Below, piece by piece: positions 9,454 through 18,431 of a stretch of 64,000 nt of DNA. Positions within the stretch are counted from its first letter, which is position 1. Each line of letters starts with the position of its first letter. Source of the DNA: Microbulbifer guangxiensis (GTDB lineage Bacteria; Pseudomonadota; Gammaproteobacteria; Pseudomonadales; Cellvibrionaceae); the NCBI RefSeq assembly GCF_021729075.1, contig NZ_JAJSAQ010000004.1:310001-374000 (forward strand), written 5' to 3'. Position numbers and translations under genes: made by a program. Below the pieces are notes generated by a model. That model was not told where the DNA came from, did not search any database, and saw only the letters and a list, made by a program, of their open reading frames with translations.

Positions 9454-11634
9454 GTGAACAAAACCAGCAAACTGGCCCTGGCGATCGCCGGCGCCCTGAC
9501 CGTACCCGCATCTGCAACTTTCGCCGCCGGCGAGCGCCTGGAAGAGGTCAATGTGACCGTTTCTCCCCTGGAGAAGCCCGTCGACGCCGTTGCTGCACCG
9601 GTCTCGGTGCTCTCCGGAGAGGCCCTGCGGGACGCCGCTTCCGCCACCCTCGGCGACACCCTCAAGAATGAACTCGGCGTTGCCAATGCGTCTTTTGGTG
9701 GTGGCGTGGGCCTGCCGGTGATCCGCGGCCAGAGCGCCAACCGGGTCAAGATCCTCAGCGACAACATGGATAGCGCCGATGCCTCCAATACCAGCGCTGA
9801 CCACGCCGTCGCCATTGAGCCGTTGTTGGCACAGCGCATCGAGATCCTGCGCGGCCCGGCGACCCTGCGCTACGGCAGTGGCGCCATCGGTGGCGTAGTG
9901 AACGTGATCGATGGCCGCATCCCCAGCCGTATTCCCGAGCAGGTAGAAGGCGCCGTCGAGATGCGCCATAACAGCGGCAACGACCAGGATGCCGGCGTCT
10001 TCCGCCTGAACGGCGGTGCAGGGCAGCTGGCCTGGTATCTGGACGGTGTCTACCGCGAGAACGACGACACCCGCATCCCGGGCCTGGCGATCCTGGAACA
10101 CGAAGGTGAGCACGCAGGGGAACACGCCGGCGAGGAGCTTGCCGGTGAAGAGCACGAGGAAGAGTTCAACACCGACGGCTTCGTCGGCAATACCAATGCC
10201 CGCGCCCACAGCTACAGCGGCGGAATGTCTTGGATCGGCGAGCAGGGCTTTGTCGGCCTGTCCGTGAACCGGCTGGAGAACAATTACGGCATCCCGCTGG
10301 GCGCCCATGAGCACGCACACGAGGAAGAGCACGCTGGAGAAGAGCTCGCCGGCGAGGAGCACGGTGAGGAGGGCGAGGACAACGTCCGTATCGACCTGGC
10401 CCAGACCCGCTACGACCTCAAGGGCGAGCGCCGTCTCAATGACGAGTACTGGGACAAGCTCAGTTTCCGCCTCGGCTACAACGACTACGAACACGTGGAA
10501 ATCGATGCCGGCGAGCCGGGCACCCGCTTCACCAACGATGCCTGGGAGAGCCGCGTCGAACTCACCCACGACGCTGGCGGCGAGTGGCGCGGCGCCTACG
10601 GCGTGCAGCTCTCAGATAAGGATTTCGCCGCCATCGGTGACGAGGCGTTTATCCAGCCCAGCAATACCCGCGCCGCAGGCATCTTCGCCATGAAAGAGCG
10701 GGAATGGGGTGCCTGGCACCTGGATATGGGCGGCCGCGTCGAACGGGTCGAAGTGGATCCGGAGTTCGCCGATAGCCGCGACTTCAACCTGCTGGGCGTG
10801 AGCTCATCACTGCAATACTTCCTCGCCGAGCATCAGCACATCAGCGCGGGCATCACCGGCGCCGAACGGGCACCGGTGGCCGAGGAGCTGTTTGCGGATG
10901 GCGCCCATCTGGCAGAGGCGCGCTATATCGAGGGCGATGAGGATCTCGACAAGGAGCAGTCCGTCAACCTGGAGCTGGGTTACCACCACCACAACGAGGA
11001 GGCCAGCGGCTGGCATGCGGCGCGCTTCGAAGCCAACCTGTTCTACAACCATGTGGCGGATTACATCTATGCCGCCAACACCGGTGAGGAGAACATCGAG
11101 GCCGAGCTGCCCATCTACGCCTACACCAACCGCGATGCGGTGTTCTACGGCGCGGAGGCCTCCGTGCGCTTCCCCTTCACCGGCGGTCACTATGTGGAAC
11201 TGTTCGGTGACAGCGTGCGCGCCAGCTTTACCAGCAACCTGGATCTCCTCCACGAAGAACACGAAGAGGCCGGGGTTGAACATGCCCACGAAGAGGGCGA
11301 GGGCCGCGAATACAGCACCGATGTACCGCGCATGCCGCCGCTGCGGGTTGGCCTGGCCTTCGGTGGTGACTACGACCAGTGGAACTGGGAGTTGCGCACC
11401 ACCAGGGCCTCCGAGCAGGAGCGTGCCGGCGCCTTTGAGGAGGCGACCGACGGCTACACGCGCATGGACCTGACCGCGCGCTATAACCTCAAGTTCGGCG
11501 GCACCGACGCAGTACTCTTCGCCAGCGGCCGCAACCTGCTGGATGAAGAGATCCGCAACTCGACCTCCCTGCTGCGTGAGTTCGCACCGGAGATGGGTCG
11601 CAGCGTCGAAGCCGGCGTCCGCTTCCTGTTCTGA
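9454..11634 (+). CDS. TonB-dependent receptor with His-rich loops, ZnuD-like
   Basis: This is an outer-membrane receptor of about 726 residues. A signal peptide (KLALAIAGALTVPASATFAA) is followed by a plug domain with RILRGPATLRYGSGAIGGVVNV and a beta-barrel ending in Phe. Three insertions are packed with His and Glu (DNA about 10095-10165, 10300-10380 and 11246-11310), with EHAGEELAGEEH appearing in two of them. ZnuD-type zinc receptors carry such His-rich loops, so zinc is the likely substrate; nickel or another metal is possible. The start is uncertain: GTG at 9454 gives a normal signal peptide, while GTG 9436 and TTG 9427 are in frame upstream. It is followed by a strong terminator. Confidence 0.85.
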   Translation: MNKTSKLALAIAGALTVPASATFAAGERLEEVNVTVSPLEKPVDAVAAPVSVLSGEALRDAASATLGDTLKNELGVANASFGGGVGLPVIRGQSANRVKILSDNMDSADASNTSADHAVAIEPLLAQRIEILRGPATLRYGSGAIGGVVNVIDGRIPSRIPEQVEGAVEMRHNSGNDQDAGVFRLNGGAGQLAWYLDGVYRENDDTRIPGLAILEHEGEHAGEHAGEELAGEEHEEEFNTDGFVGNTNARAHSYSGGMSWIGEQGFVGLSVNRLENNYGIPLGAHEHAHEEEHAGEELAGEEHGEEGEDNVRIDLAQTRYDLKGERRLNDEYWDKLSFRLGYNDYEHVEIDAGEPGTRFTNDAWESRVELTHDAGGEWRGAYGVQLSDKDFAAIGDEAFIQPSNTRAAGIFAMKEREWGAWHLDMGGRVERVEVDPEFADSRDFNLLGVSSSLQYFLAEHQHISAGITGAERAPVAEELFADGAHLAEARYIEGDEDLDKEQSVNLELGYHHHNEEASGWHAARFEANLFYNHVADYIYAANTGEENIEAELPIYAYTNRDAVFYGAEASVRFPFTGGHYVELFGDSVRASFTSNLDLLHEEHEEAGVEHAHEEGEGREYSTDVPRMPPLRVGLAFGGDYDQWNWELRTTRASEQERAGAFEEATDGYTRMDLTARYNLKFGGTDAVLFASGRNLLDEEIRNSTSLLREFAPEMGRSVEAGVRFLF

Positions 11635-11657
11635 TCCGCAAAACTTTCCCTGCTGAA

Positions 11658-11688
11658 GCCCCCCGTGTATCGGCACGGGGGGCATTTC
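11658..11688 (+). terminator. Rho-independent terminator after the His-rich TonB receptor
   Basis: A GCCCCCCGTG stem pairs with CACGGGGGGC around TATCGG and is followed by ATTTCT, 24 bases after the receptor stop. Confidence 0.8.
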
Positions 11689-11845
11689 TCCTACAATACC
11701 CTCGAAATCAAACCGACAGTTGCGACCTCAGCCGCCCTGCGCGGGAACACCTGCCGCCAGCGGGCGTCTGAATAAACAGATAACCAGTCGCACACCGGCG
11801 CCCTGCGCCACTGACCATTACAAAAACAGAGGGATTTGCTGCTTC

Positions 11846-13891
11846 ATGGCCTGGATAAAGCGCACTTTTGTCGCCCTGCTCATTGTCGTTCTGCTCCTTG
11901 CCGGCGCCGCTGCCTGGCTGCTGATGGGCATCGACGTCAACCGCTACAAACCGCAACTGGAACAACTCGCCGCCAAACAGGGCATCGCCCTGCGCCTGGA
12001 TGGCGATATCGGCTGGCAGATCTGGCCCAATATCGCGCTCGAGCTCGAGGGGGTAAAACTCGCGCCACTGCCGCAGCCGGACCAACCGCTGGTTCAGGCA
12101 GAGAAGATCGCCGTTGGCGTCGCCCTGATGCCGCTGCTGCAGAAACGTGTCGAAGCGCAGGAAATCCTGCTGGTCGCCCCGCAGGTGGAGCTGACGGTCG
12201 ACAAGGATGGCCGCGGCAACTGGGAACTGCTCACCGAAGCCATGGAGGCGCAGCGCAAACAACAGGCCAGCCAACCACCGCAACTGCAGGTGCCCACCGA
12301 ACCGGCGGAGCCCGGCGCCCAGCAACTCAAGCTGGCGCTGCAGCAGCTGCGGGTGGAAGACGGCCGCATCAGCTACCGCGATGCCAGCAATAATACCGAG
12401 TACCAGCTGAGTCTGCTCTCGGTCACTGCCGACAACCTGGAGCCGGGCGGAGAGCCAGGCCTGGTACAGGCAACCGCAGAGGTCACCGGCAATGCGCTTG
12501 CCGAGCCCGTCAGCCTGAACCTCGACAGTACCCTGGCACTGGACGAGGGCCTGAACGGACTGCGCCTGCAGCCACTGGAACTCACTGCCACCAGTGGCGA
12601 GGCAGCAGCCAAGATCTATTTGCGCGGCAGCCTGCGGCGCACAGCCAACGATCAGCCGTGGCAGATCCAGCTCACCCTGAACGCCGAGGCGCAGCCGCTG
12701 CGCCCCTGGCTGGCGGTGACCGGCTCCGAACTCACCACCCAGAGTGGTGCCGCACTGACGAAGTTCACCCTCGAAACCAACATCGAGGGGACCGACCGTA
12801 AACTGGATATGACCCCGCTACAGCTGCAGCTGGATGATACCGTGTTCGCCGGCAGCGCCCAGCTGCGCAACGGCGACATGCCCGGCATCGACCTGACCCT
12901 GCGCGGTGGCGAACTGGTGCTGGACGACTACCTGCCACCACCGCCGCCGGAAGCGGAGCCCCAGGAGACGGCGGAGCCAACCCCGCCGACGCCACTGCCG
13001 CTCACCGAGATGCGTGGTTTTAACGCCAACCTGGATCTGTCCCTGGATCGCCTGCAGGCAGTGCAGGTCGTCATGGACCGTCCCCAGCTGCAGCTGACCG
13101 TCGACAACGGCCTGTTCCAGCTGCAGAAGCTCAGCGCCGACCTGTACGGTGGCCAGCTGAGCACCAACGGTCAGTTCAACGCCCGCGGCCAGTCCGCCGT
13201 GGCCCGCCTGAGCGGTGGCCTCGCCGACGTGGAAATCTCAAAAGTGCAGGGTGCACTGTTCCCCAGCGAGCGGGTGCAGGTTTCCGGCAAGAGCAGTATC
13301 ACCTGGTCCGGCCAGAGTGGCGGTGTGGACACCGTCGAACTGCAGAAGAACCTGCGCGCTGCCGTGCAGGTCTCCAGCGAGCAGCTGTACCTCTCGCCGT
13401 TCAACCTGGAAAAAGGCATGTGCCAGCTGGTGAGCTTCGTCGAGAAGACGACCCTGCCCGAACGCCAGTGGGAGAACCGCACCCGCCTGCAGGACCTGCG
13501 CGCCAATATCCTCGTCGAGGGTGACAAGGTGAAGGTGCAGGAAGTGCTTGCCGGGGTCGAGAACATCGCCCTCACCGGAGACGGCACCGTCAACCTCGAG
13601 CAGCAGGATTTTGACTTTGCCCTCGGCCTCGCGCTCGTAGGTGAGAAAACTTCGGCCAGCGGGTGCTCAGTACAGAACAGCCGCTGGCGCAACCGGCCGC
13701 TGCCGCTGCGCTGTAAGGACAAGTTTGCCGACGCCGGTGCCGGCAGCTGCAAACCCGACAGCCGCCGCATCGACGACCTGATCCGCGACGAACTGAAATA
13801 CAAGGCGGAGAAAAAGTACGGTGACAAGGTCAAGGAAAAGGTCGACGACCTGAAAGACAAGTTCAAGGGCCTGTTCAACCGCGGCGACTGA
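11846..13891 (+). CDS. AsmA family protein
   Basis: This is a 681-residue inner-membrane protein with a large periplasmic part. One N-terminal helix (about 6-28, [20 protein letters not shown]) is followed by the AsmA signature [31 protein letters not shown]. The rest is a repetitive beta-rich region, a Pro/Glu linker ([20 protein letters not shown]) near residue 370, and a C-terminal AsmA domain with a Lys/Asp-rich tail. AsmA-like proteins are thought to move or order lipids between membranes. I chose the ATG at 11846 because the upstream in-frame extension lacks a signal and reads as noise. It precedes the repeat block and mutY. Confidence 0.88.
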   Translation: MAWIKRTFVALLIVVLLLAGAAAWLLMGIDVNRYKPQLEQLAAKQGIALRLDGDIGWQIWPNIALELEGVKLAPLPQPDQPLVQAEKIAVGVALMPLLQKRVEAQEILLVAPQVELTVDKDGRGNWELLTEAMEAQRKQQASQPPQLQVPTEPAEPGAQQLKLALQQLRVEDGRISYRDASNNTEYQLSLLSVTADNLEPGGEPGLVQATAEVTGNALAEPVSLNLDSTLALDEGLNGLRLQPLELTATSGEAAAKIYLRGSLRRTANDQPWQIQLTLNAEAQPLRPWLAVTGSELTTQSGAALTKFTLETNIEGTDRKLDMTPLQLQLDDTVFAGSAQLRNGDMPGIDLTLRGGELVLDDYLPPPPPEAEPQETAEPTPPTPLPLTEMRGFNANLDLSLDRLQAVQVVMDRPQLQLTVDNGLFQLQKLSADLYGGQLSTNGQFNARGQSAVARLSGGLADVEISKVQGALFPSERVQVSGKSSITWSGQSGGVDTVELQKNLRAAVQVSSEQLYLSPFNLEKGMCQLVSFVEKTTLPERQWENRTRLQDLRANILVEGDKVKVQEVLAGVENIALTGDGTVNLEQQDFDFALGLALVGEKTSASGCSVQNSRWRNRPLPLRCKDKFADAGAGSCKPDSRRIDDLIRDELKYKAEKKYGDKVKEKVDDLKDKFKGLFNRGD

Positions 13892-13939
13892 TCCCAGGTG
13901 CTGGGGTGGGTCTGTACCAGGGCCCACCCCAATTGTGCT

Positions 13940-14340
13940 CATCCCGGGCCCGACCCGGGATCCAGTCCCCACTGTCCCGCCCCTTTCCCAACGCCACCCC
14001 CTGCCCAACCCTCCCATCGTCGTCCCGGCGCAGGCCGGGACCCAGGCACCACCCAGCCCCGACCCGGGATCCGGCACAACCATCCCCGCCACAGCTCTCA
14101 CCTTTGGCCAGGCGATGATCGCCCTGCTTGCCTACTCACCCAGCCACACAAACCATCGTCGTCCCGGCGAAGGCCGGGCCCCAGACACCACCCAGCCCCG
14201 ACCCGGGATCCGGCACAACCATCCCCGCACAGCTCTCACCTTTGGCCAGGCGATGATCGCCCCACTCACCTACTCACCCAGCCACACAAACCATCGTCGT
14301 CCCGGCGCAGGCCGGGACCCAGGCACCACCCAGCGCTCCG
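13940..14340. repeat. Long direct repeats (138-139 bp) upstream of mutY
   Basis: Between asmA and mutY a unit starting CATCGTCGTCCCGGCG recurs at 14015, 14154 and 14292, spaced 139 and 138 bp. The first two copies are complete and the third runs about 40 bases before diverging. Each unit contains a CCCGGCG/GCCGGG inverted module, a CCCGACCCGGGATCC module and the shared segment TTTGGCCAGGCGATGATCGC. A related CCCGGGATCC element lies at about 13965. The units are much longer than CRISPR repeats and nearly identical throughout, so this is a tandem intergenic duplication. Confidence 0.9.
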
Positions 14341-14435
14341 AACCAAGAAAGCCACAACAGAGCCCGGAACCAACCGGGACCTCTGTTACACTCCCGCCAC
14401 CAAATGCAGTAACCCGCCAGCCCATGCCCGCGACC

Positions 14436-15548
14436 ATGTCCCCGAATCAATTCCAGCAAGCTGTCCTCACCTGGTTCGACCAGCACGGCCGCAAGGATTT
14501 TCCCTGGCAACAGGACATCAATCCTTACCGCGTCTGGGTTTCCGAGATCATGCTGCAGCAGACCCAGGTCACGGCCGTCATTCCCTACTTTCAGCGCTTT
14601 ATGGACAGCTTCCCCACATTGGAAGACCTAGCCAGCGCGCCGCTGGACAGGGTGCTCGCCCACTGGAGCGGCCTCGGCTACTACGCCCGTGCCCGCAACC
14701 TGCACAAATGCGCGCAACAGGTGACGGAAGAACACGGCGGCGAATTCCCGCGCGATGTGGAGGAGCTCAGTGCGCTGCCGGGCATCGGTCGCTCCACCGC
14801 CGGCGCCATCGCCAGTATCAGCATGGGCATCAACGCGCCGATCCTCGACGGTAACGTCAAGCGGGTGCTGTCCCGCTTCCGCGCCGTCGAAGGCTGGCCC
14901 GGACAGACCCGCGTCGCAAACGCGCTCTGGCAGCTGGCCGAACAGTACACCCCCGAGGCCCGCTGTAACGACTACACCCAGGCCATGATGGATCTGGGCG
15001 CCACCGTCTGTACCCGCAGCCGACCGCGCTGTGATGCCTGCCCACTCGCCAACCACTGCACAGCCCTGGCCCAGGGCAATCCGCAGGACTACCCGGGCAA
15101 GAAACCCAAGAAAGAAAAGCCCGTCCGCACCACCACCATGCTGCTGATCGAGCACGACGGCGCACTCTACCTGGAGCAGCGCCCGCCCAGTGGCATCTGG
15201 GGCGGGCTCTGGTGCCCGGTGCAGCTGGAAGAAGACGATGGCGGCGAAGCCAGCGCCCATGAGTGGCTGGCAATCCGCGACCTGCAGGCAACCGAACTGG
15301 CAACACTGCCGGCCATGCGCCATACCTTTACCCACTTCCACCTGGATATCAGCCCGGTCTGGATACAGCTGGCGGCGCGGCCGCCCCGGGTGGCAGAGCC
15401 TTCCGGGGACTGGTATAAACTGCGCCAACTCAACCGGCCCAGGGCGGCCCAGGAACTGGGACTGCCGGCCCCTATCGTCAAGTTGGTCCATCAGCTGGAG
15501 GCCTTCCGCGCCCCGCTGCTGACAACCCAGGACCAGACCGGCACCTAA
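14436..15548 (+). CDS. mutY: A/G-specific adenine DNA glycosylase
   Basis: This is a 370-residue base-excision repair enzyme that removes adenine mispaired with 8-oxoguanine. The catalytic Glu is in [11 protein letters not shown] and the catalytic Asp in [12 protein letters not shown]. The HhH motif is [12 protein letters not shown], and the [4Fe-4S] cluster cysteines follow the C-x6-C-x2-C-x5-C pattern in [24 protein letters not shown]-like C-terminal domain recognises 8-oxoG. The start MSPNQF aligns with known MutY N-termini, and an ATG four codons earlier (14424) is also possible. The longer upstream frame translates the repeats and is rejected. yggX follows 14 bases later, a classic mutY-yggX operon. 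Confidence 0.96.
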   Translation: MSPNQFQQAVLTWFDQHGRKDFPWQQDINPYRVWVSEIMLQQTQVTAVIPYFQRFMDSFPTLEDLASAPLDRVLAHWSGLGYYARARNLHKCAQQVTEEHGGEFPRDVEELSALPGIGRSTAGAIASISMGINAPILDGNVKRVLSRFRAVEGWPGQTRVANALWQLAEQYTPEARCNDYTQAMMDLGATVCTRSRPRCDACPLANHCTALAQGNPQDYPGKKPKKEKPVRTTTMLLIEHDGALYLEQRPPSGIWGGLWCPVQLEEDDGGEASAHEWLAIRDLQATELATLPAMRHTFTHFHLDISPVWIQLAARPPRVAEPSGDWYKLRQLNRPRAAQELGLPAPIVKLVHQLEAFRAPLLTTQDQTGT

Positions 15549-15562
15549 CCGAGGAGAGACCC

Positions 15563-15844
15563 ATGTCGAGAACCGTATTCTGTCGCAAGTACCAGCAGGA
15601 ACTGGAAGGCCTGGAAGCGCCCCCCTTCCCCGGACCCAAAGGCCAAGACATCTACGACAACGTCTCCAAGAAAGCCTGGGCAGAGTGGATGTCCCACCAG
15701 ACCATGCTGATCAACGAAAAGCGCCTCAACATGATGGAGCCCTCCTCCCGCACCTACCTGAGCGAGCAGATGCAGAAGTTCCTGAGTGGCGAAAGCTATG
15801 ATGAGGCCGAAGGCTACGTGCCGCCGGAAGACAAAAACGCCTAA
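15563..15844 (+). CDS. yggX: Fe(2+)-trafficking / oxidative damage protection protein
   Basis: This is a 93-residue cytoplasmic protein starting [16 protein letters not shown], with the conserved Cys7, the motif [18 protein letters not shown] and C-terminal YVPPE. YggX protects iron-sulfur enzymes such as MutY from oxidation. A GAGGAGAG ribosome-binding site precedes the ATG. It lies immediately after mutY and before tRNA-Phe, a common gammaproteobacterial order. Confidence 0.96.
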   Translation: MSRTVFCRKYQQELEGLEAPPFPGPKGQDIYDNVSKKAWAEWMSHQTMLINEKRLNMMEPSSRTYLSEQMQKFLSGESYDEAEGYVPPEDKNA

Positions 15845-15890
15845 AGAGTAAGCACTCACTCACAAGAAAAACTATTTATCAATCAAGGGC

Positions 15891-15919
15891 TTGACTCGGC
15901 CCCGGGGAGCAGGTTTAAT
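15891..15919 (+). promoter_or_regulatory. Sigma-70 promoter of tRNA-Phe
   Basis: TTGACT (15891-15896) and TTTAAT (15914-15919) are separated by 17 bases and followed by a G+C-rich ACGCGCC discriminator, typical of stringently controlled stable-RNA promoters. The tRNA starts about 38 bases after the -10 box. Confidence 0.75.
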
Positions 15920-15956
15920 ACGCGCCTCGCAGCCGGAGAGCCCGGCAAATTGCGAA

Positions 15957-16032
15957 GCCCGGATAGCTCAGTTGGTAGAGCAGGGGATTGAAAATCCCCG
16001 TGTCGGTGGTTCGATTCCGCCTCCGGGCACCA
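15957..16032 (+). tRNA. tRNA-Phe (anticodon GAA)
   Basis: This is a 76-base cloverleaf with acceptor stem GCCCGGA/TCCGGGC, D-loop AGCTCAGTTGGTAGAGC, anticodon stem GGGGA/TCCCC with GAA at 15990-15992, T-arm GGTTCGATTCC and an encoded CCA end. It has its own promoter and terminator. Its 3' side borders AT-richer accessory DNA, but no copy of its 3' end was found downstream. Confidence 0.98.
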
Positions 16033-16041
16033 TACAAATAA

Positions 16042-16070
16042 AGCCTCACCCGAAAGGGTGGGGCTTTTTT
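16042..16070 (+). terminator. Rho-independent terminator of tRNA-Phe
   Basis: AGCCTCACCC pairs with GGGTGGGGCT around GAAA, followed by TTTTTT, 10 bases after the tRNA CCA end. Confidence 0.9.
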
Positions 16071-16095
16071 GTATCTGGTGACTGGAGGTGGATGA

Positions 16096-16186
16096 GAACC
16101 ACCGCGGTTCGACAAATTGCGACAGCAATTTGCAACGAGCGCGTAGCGCGAAGCCCGCAGGGGCACAATAGCCCATAGGCTGTTGT
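16096..16186. repeat. Cluster of four small hairpins downstream of tRNA-Phe
   Basis: Four consecutive stems can be read: GAACC/GGTTC (16096-16110), AAATTGC/GCAATTT (16114-16131), GCGC/GCGC (16139-16149) and ACAATAGCC/GGCTGTTGT with one mismatch (16165-16186). The 16071-16448 stretch has no supported gene. The cluster looks like a REP-type or tRNA-spacer repeat rather than a coding region. Confidence 0.6.
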
Positions 16187-16448
16187 GATTATTCCGCCCG
16201 CCCACAGGATCTGCCGCGCAGGGAAGCCATCTCCGAACCGCTTCACTCAGACGCAATTGCGCTCAGCAACGAACACGCCACGGCCATAGCCATCGCTCTT
16301 CGCAGGCCACGTTGAAACCGCCAACACCCCCCTCTATTTCGACCCATCCAGCACCTGTTACCATACAAAACATCATGCCCACGGGGATGGGGCCATACTG
16401 GCACCTGGTGTATGATGCCCCAAAATAAAATAAAGACTTAAGCCATAA

Positions 16449-17561
16449 ATGATTGAGCAATTACTCACCCTACAGCGCAGCATCCCCGAATCAGTAATCA
16501 CCGGAGTATTGAGCGGAAAATACTCAATACACGGTGGAGTTATACGCGATGCAGGCGGGCGCATCGTAAGGCATTTGATCCCCGCCGCCAGCACCTCACT
16601 CAACCCATTAGGTGTATTGAGCGCTCCTTTTGATATATTCAACACGTTCCAGCTGCGGGATATAGCAAAAACAACTCAAAAGCTCGTAGGAATTAGCCAG
16701 ACAACTATGGCAATCTCGGGATTGAACCTTGCTGTAAGTGCTGCCAGCTTCGCTGTGCTATATTCAAGCCTTAAAAGGGTAGAAGGCCGAGTAAAATCCA
16801 TCGACAAAAAAGTCGACTGGATTAAAACTTTTCTCGATACAGACCGCCGCTCATCATTACTCCTCGCAGCCGACGAGCTCTCCTCACTTCCAACCGATAA
16901 ATCGCATAGAAATCATATTCTGCATTTATCTAGAGAAAGCTTGGGCCATGCGGCAATGCACTATTTAGAGCATCTCGACCACTCCACCGAACTCTTGGAA
17001 GCAATGTCGTACCAGCACTTTTTCTGCACGGCGTTCCTCATGCGGGCCCGATGCAGTGCAGAGCTTGGCATGTTCGATAAAGCCTTAAGCGAATTGCAAA
17101 GTGGCCATAAAGATTGGCAGGCAAAAGGGAGACATATTGCCTCAAATATGATCCTTGGCGAGGACCCAGAAAGATTTCTGCAAAAGAACTACGTTGAATT
17201 TTTACCCTCGGCAAAAATTGTAGACTGGATGGATTTTACACATAACGAGCGCAAAGGTTTAGCTTGGATTGACGAGCTTAGATCTAGAACAAGCGAATCA
17301 CGCATCTCTGGGCTTAAGGGGCTTTTTTCTAACGGCCTAAGCGATAATGATAAAGATCAAATCCAGTTCATGCATAACTTAACGGCTAGAAATGAAGTTT
17401 TAGAGGGCTATAGATCGCAATATCAATTCTACTTGGAGCACAAAATAACCCCCTCCAAGTTTGATTCCGAAGTCAACAAAATAAGACCTCAACGGCCATC
17501 TGATGACATGCTGATTTTTGCACCAAAGTCATCAGTCCCTGAAGAAAATTATCCTGCTTGA
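16449..17561 (+). CDS. Orphan membrane protein in accessory DNA
   Basis: I do not recognise a named family for this 370-residue protein. The first 45 residues include the motif GKYSIHGGVIRDAGGRIVRHL. One clear hydrophobic segment (about 87-107, AISGLNLAVSAASFAVLYSS) is followed by a short charged coiled-coil-like stretch (KRVEGRVKSIDKKVDWIKTFL). The rest (about 130-370) is mostly helical and soluble, with TPR-like MRARCSAELGMFDKALSELQSG. Its DNA is visibly richer in A+T than the neighbours and it lies just after tRNA-Phe, so recent acquisition is likely. A membrane-tethered sensor or defence effector is conceivable, but nothing in the sequence proves it. The ATG at 16449 is the first of the frame. 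Confidence 0.75.
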   Translation: MIEQLLTLQRSIPESVITGVLSGKYSIHGGVIRDAGGRIVRHLIPAASTSLNPLGVLSAPFDIFNTFQLRDIAKTTQKLVGISQTTMAISGLNLAVSAASFAVLYSSLKRVEGRVKSIDKKVDWIKTFLDTDRRSSLLLAADELSSLPTDKSHRNHILHLSRESLGHAAMHYLEHLDHSTELLEAMSYQHFFCTAFLMRARCSAELGMFDKALSELQSGHKDWQAKGRHIASNMILGEDPERFLQKNYVEFLPSAKIVDWMDFTHNERKGLAWIDELRSRTSESRISGLKGLFSNGLSDNDKDQIQFMHNLTARNEVLEGYRSQYQFYLEHKITPSKFDSEVNKIRPQRPSDDMLIFAPKSSVPEENYPA

Positions 17562-17667
17562 TGAAGATCATCACACCTACCTTTTTAGAAAAACGCTGAT
17601 CTCATGATGGTAAGTTTGGGCCTTAGTGTATATCTAAGGCGCAAAAGCAGAAAAAACTTTACCTTTG

Positions 17668-17910
17668 CTATGAAGCGGGAACCAACTCCGGGATATTTTC
17701 TACTCTACTCTCTCCAATTGTTGGGGCACCATCGACAGCTACTCCATCACCACTCACATATATCTTTGCATTACGCCTAATTTGTATGCATTCATCCAGG
17801 TAGTCTGGTACTTCTTTTTCAACAATTTTCTCAACCGACTTCTCGACTATTTTCTCTACTTGACCTGCTCCCTGCTTTCTAGTCTCCCAGCTTCTACTGA
17901 CCTGCCACAA
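17668..17910 (-). CDS. Small protein with VEKIVEK repeats
   Basis: This is a frame of up to 80 residues with an unusual heptad-like run, QVEKIVEKSVEKIVEKEVPD, followed by DECIQIRRNAKIYVSGDGVAVDGAPTIGE. The repeated V-E-K-I pattern suggests a short coiled coil or extended linker. The start is uncertain: TTG at 17910 has GGGAGA about 10 bases upstream, and no ATG is available. It follows the 71-residue membrane protein by 29 bases on the same strand, so the two may form an operon. No family is recognised. Confidence 0.45.
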   Translation of the reverse strand: MWQVSRSWETRKQGAGQVEKIVEKSVEKIVEKEVPDYLDECIQIRRNAKIYVSGDGVAVDGAPTIGESRVENIPELVPAS

Positions 17911-17939
17911 CCAACTGAGTTCTCCCGCGACTTCTCAAC

Positions 17940-18155
17940 TCACGATTGCGCTTCTGGTGCCATGAAGAAAGTCACCAGATACAGGAGAGCCAGCACCAGC
18001 ATGGCGACCCCGCCTACAGTACACAGCTTCCGTACCTTGGCTTTTCGCTCCGGGCTCAGCTCGCGCTGCATCTGTGGTAGTGGCCGGCCGCGGCCGAGGC
18101 TGATCAGGTAGAGGCCGAGGGCCAGGTTCACCAGGGCCATGATGAGCTCAAACAT
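17940..18155 (-). CDS. Small two-helix membrane protein
   Basis: This is a 71-residue protein with two hydrophobic segments (about 4-19, LIMALVNLALGLYLIS, and 48-66, VGGVAMLVLALLYLVTFFM) separated by a basic loop (RGRPLPQMQRELSPERKAKVRK). That suggests a hairpin in the inner membrane with the loop in the cytoplasm. The ATG at 18155 is preceded by AGAGAG. The small VEK-repeat frame lies downstream. Function is unknown. Confidence 0.6.
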   Translation of the reverse strand: MFELIMALVNLALGLYLISLGRGRPLPQMQRELSPERKAKVRKLCTVGGVAMLVLALLYLVTFFMAPEAQS

Positions 18156-18431
18156 TGAATATATTCTCTCTTGGGGTGCGAGGTAGAAGTGTCCTTACCT
18201 TAGCAGGAGAACCCCTTTTTTTCAGGAAGATGAGTCAGATTTGGCCCGAACTAATCAACGATGGCATCATCAACCCAGGTAGCATTTCCTATTCATGACT
18301 AATTCAGCTTCCTGCGTGTACCATTGCTCACTATTGGATAGAACTACTTTCACCATGCTCGACATTGAGAGCCAGGCTGCATTGTGGGGCTATCGCGTTT
18401 TCACATCTCACTCCACTTAAGGAGCCTCACC

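Noticed and set aside
9379..10569. A long minus-strand frame opposite the His-rich TonB receptor
   Set aside because: Shadow of a high-G+C gene; the plus-strand protein has a signal peptide, plug and barrel.
14015..14340. Possible CRISPR array
   Set aside because: The repeated unit is about 138 bp with no short repeat/variable spacer structure, and no cas gene is present.
13935..14423. N-terminal extension of mutY by about 160 codons
   Set aside because: It reads through the 138-bp repeats (repeated GRDPGTT-like text); MutY normally starts near 14436.
15957..18200. Integrative element at tRNA-Phe
   Set aside because: No integrase gene and no duplicate of the tRNA 3' end were found, so att sites cannot be claimed.
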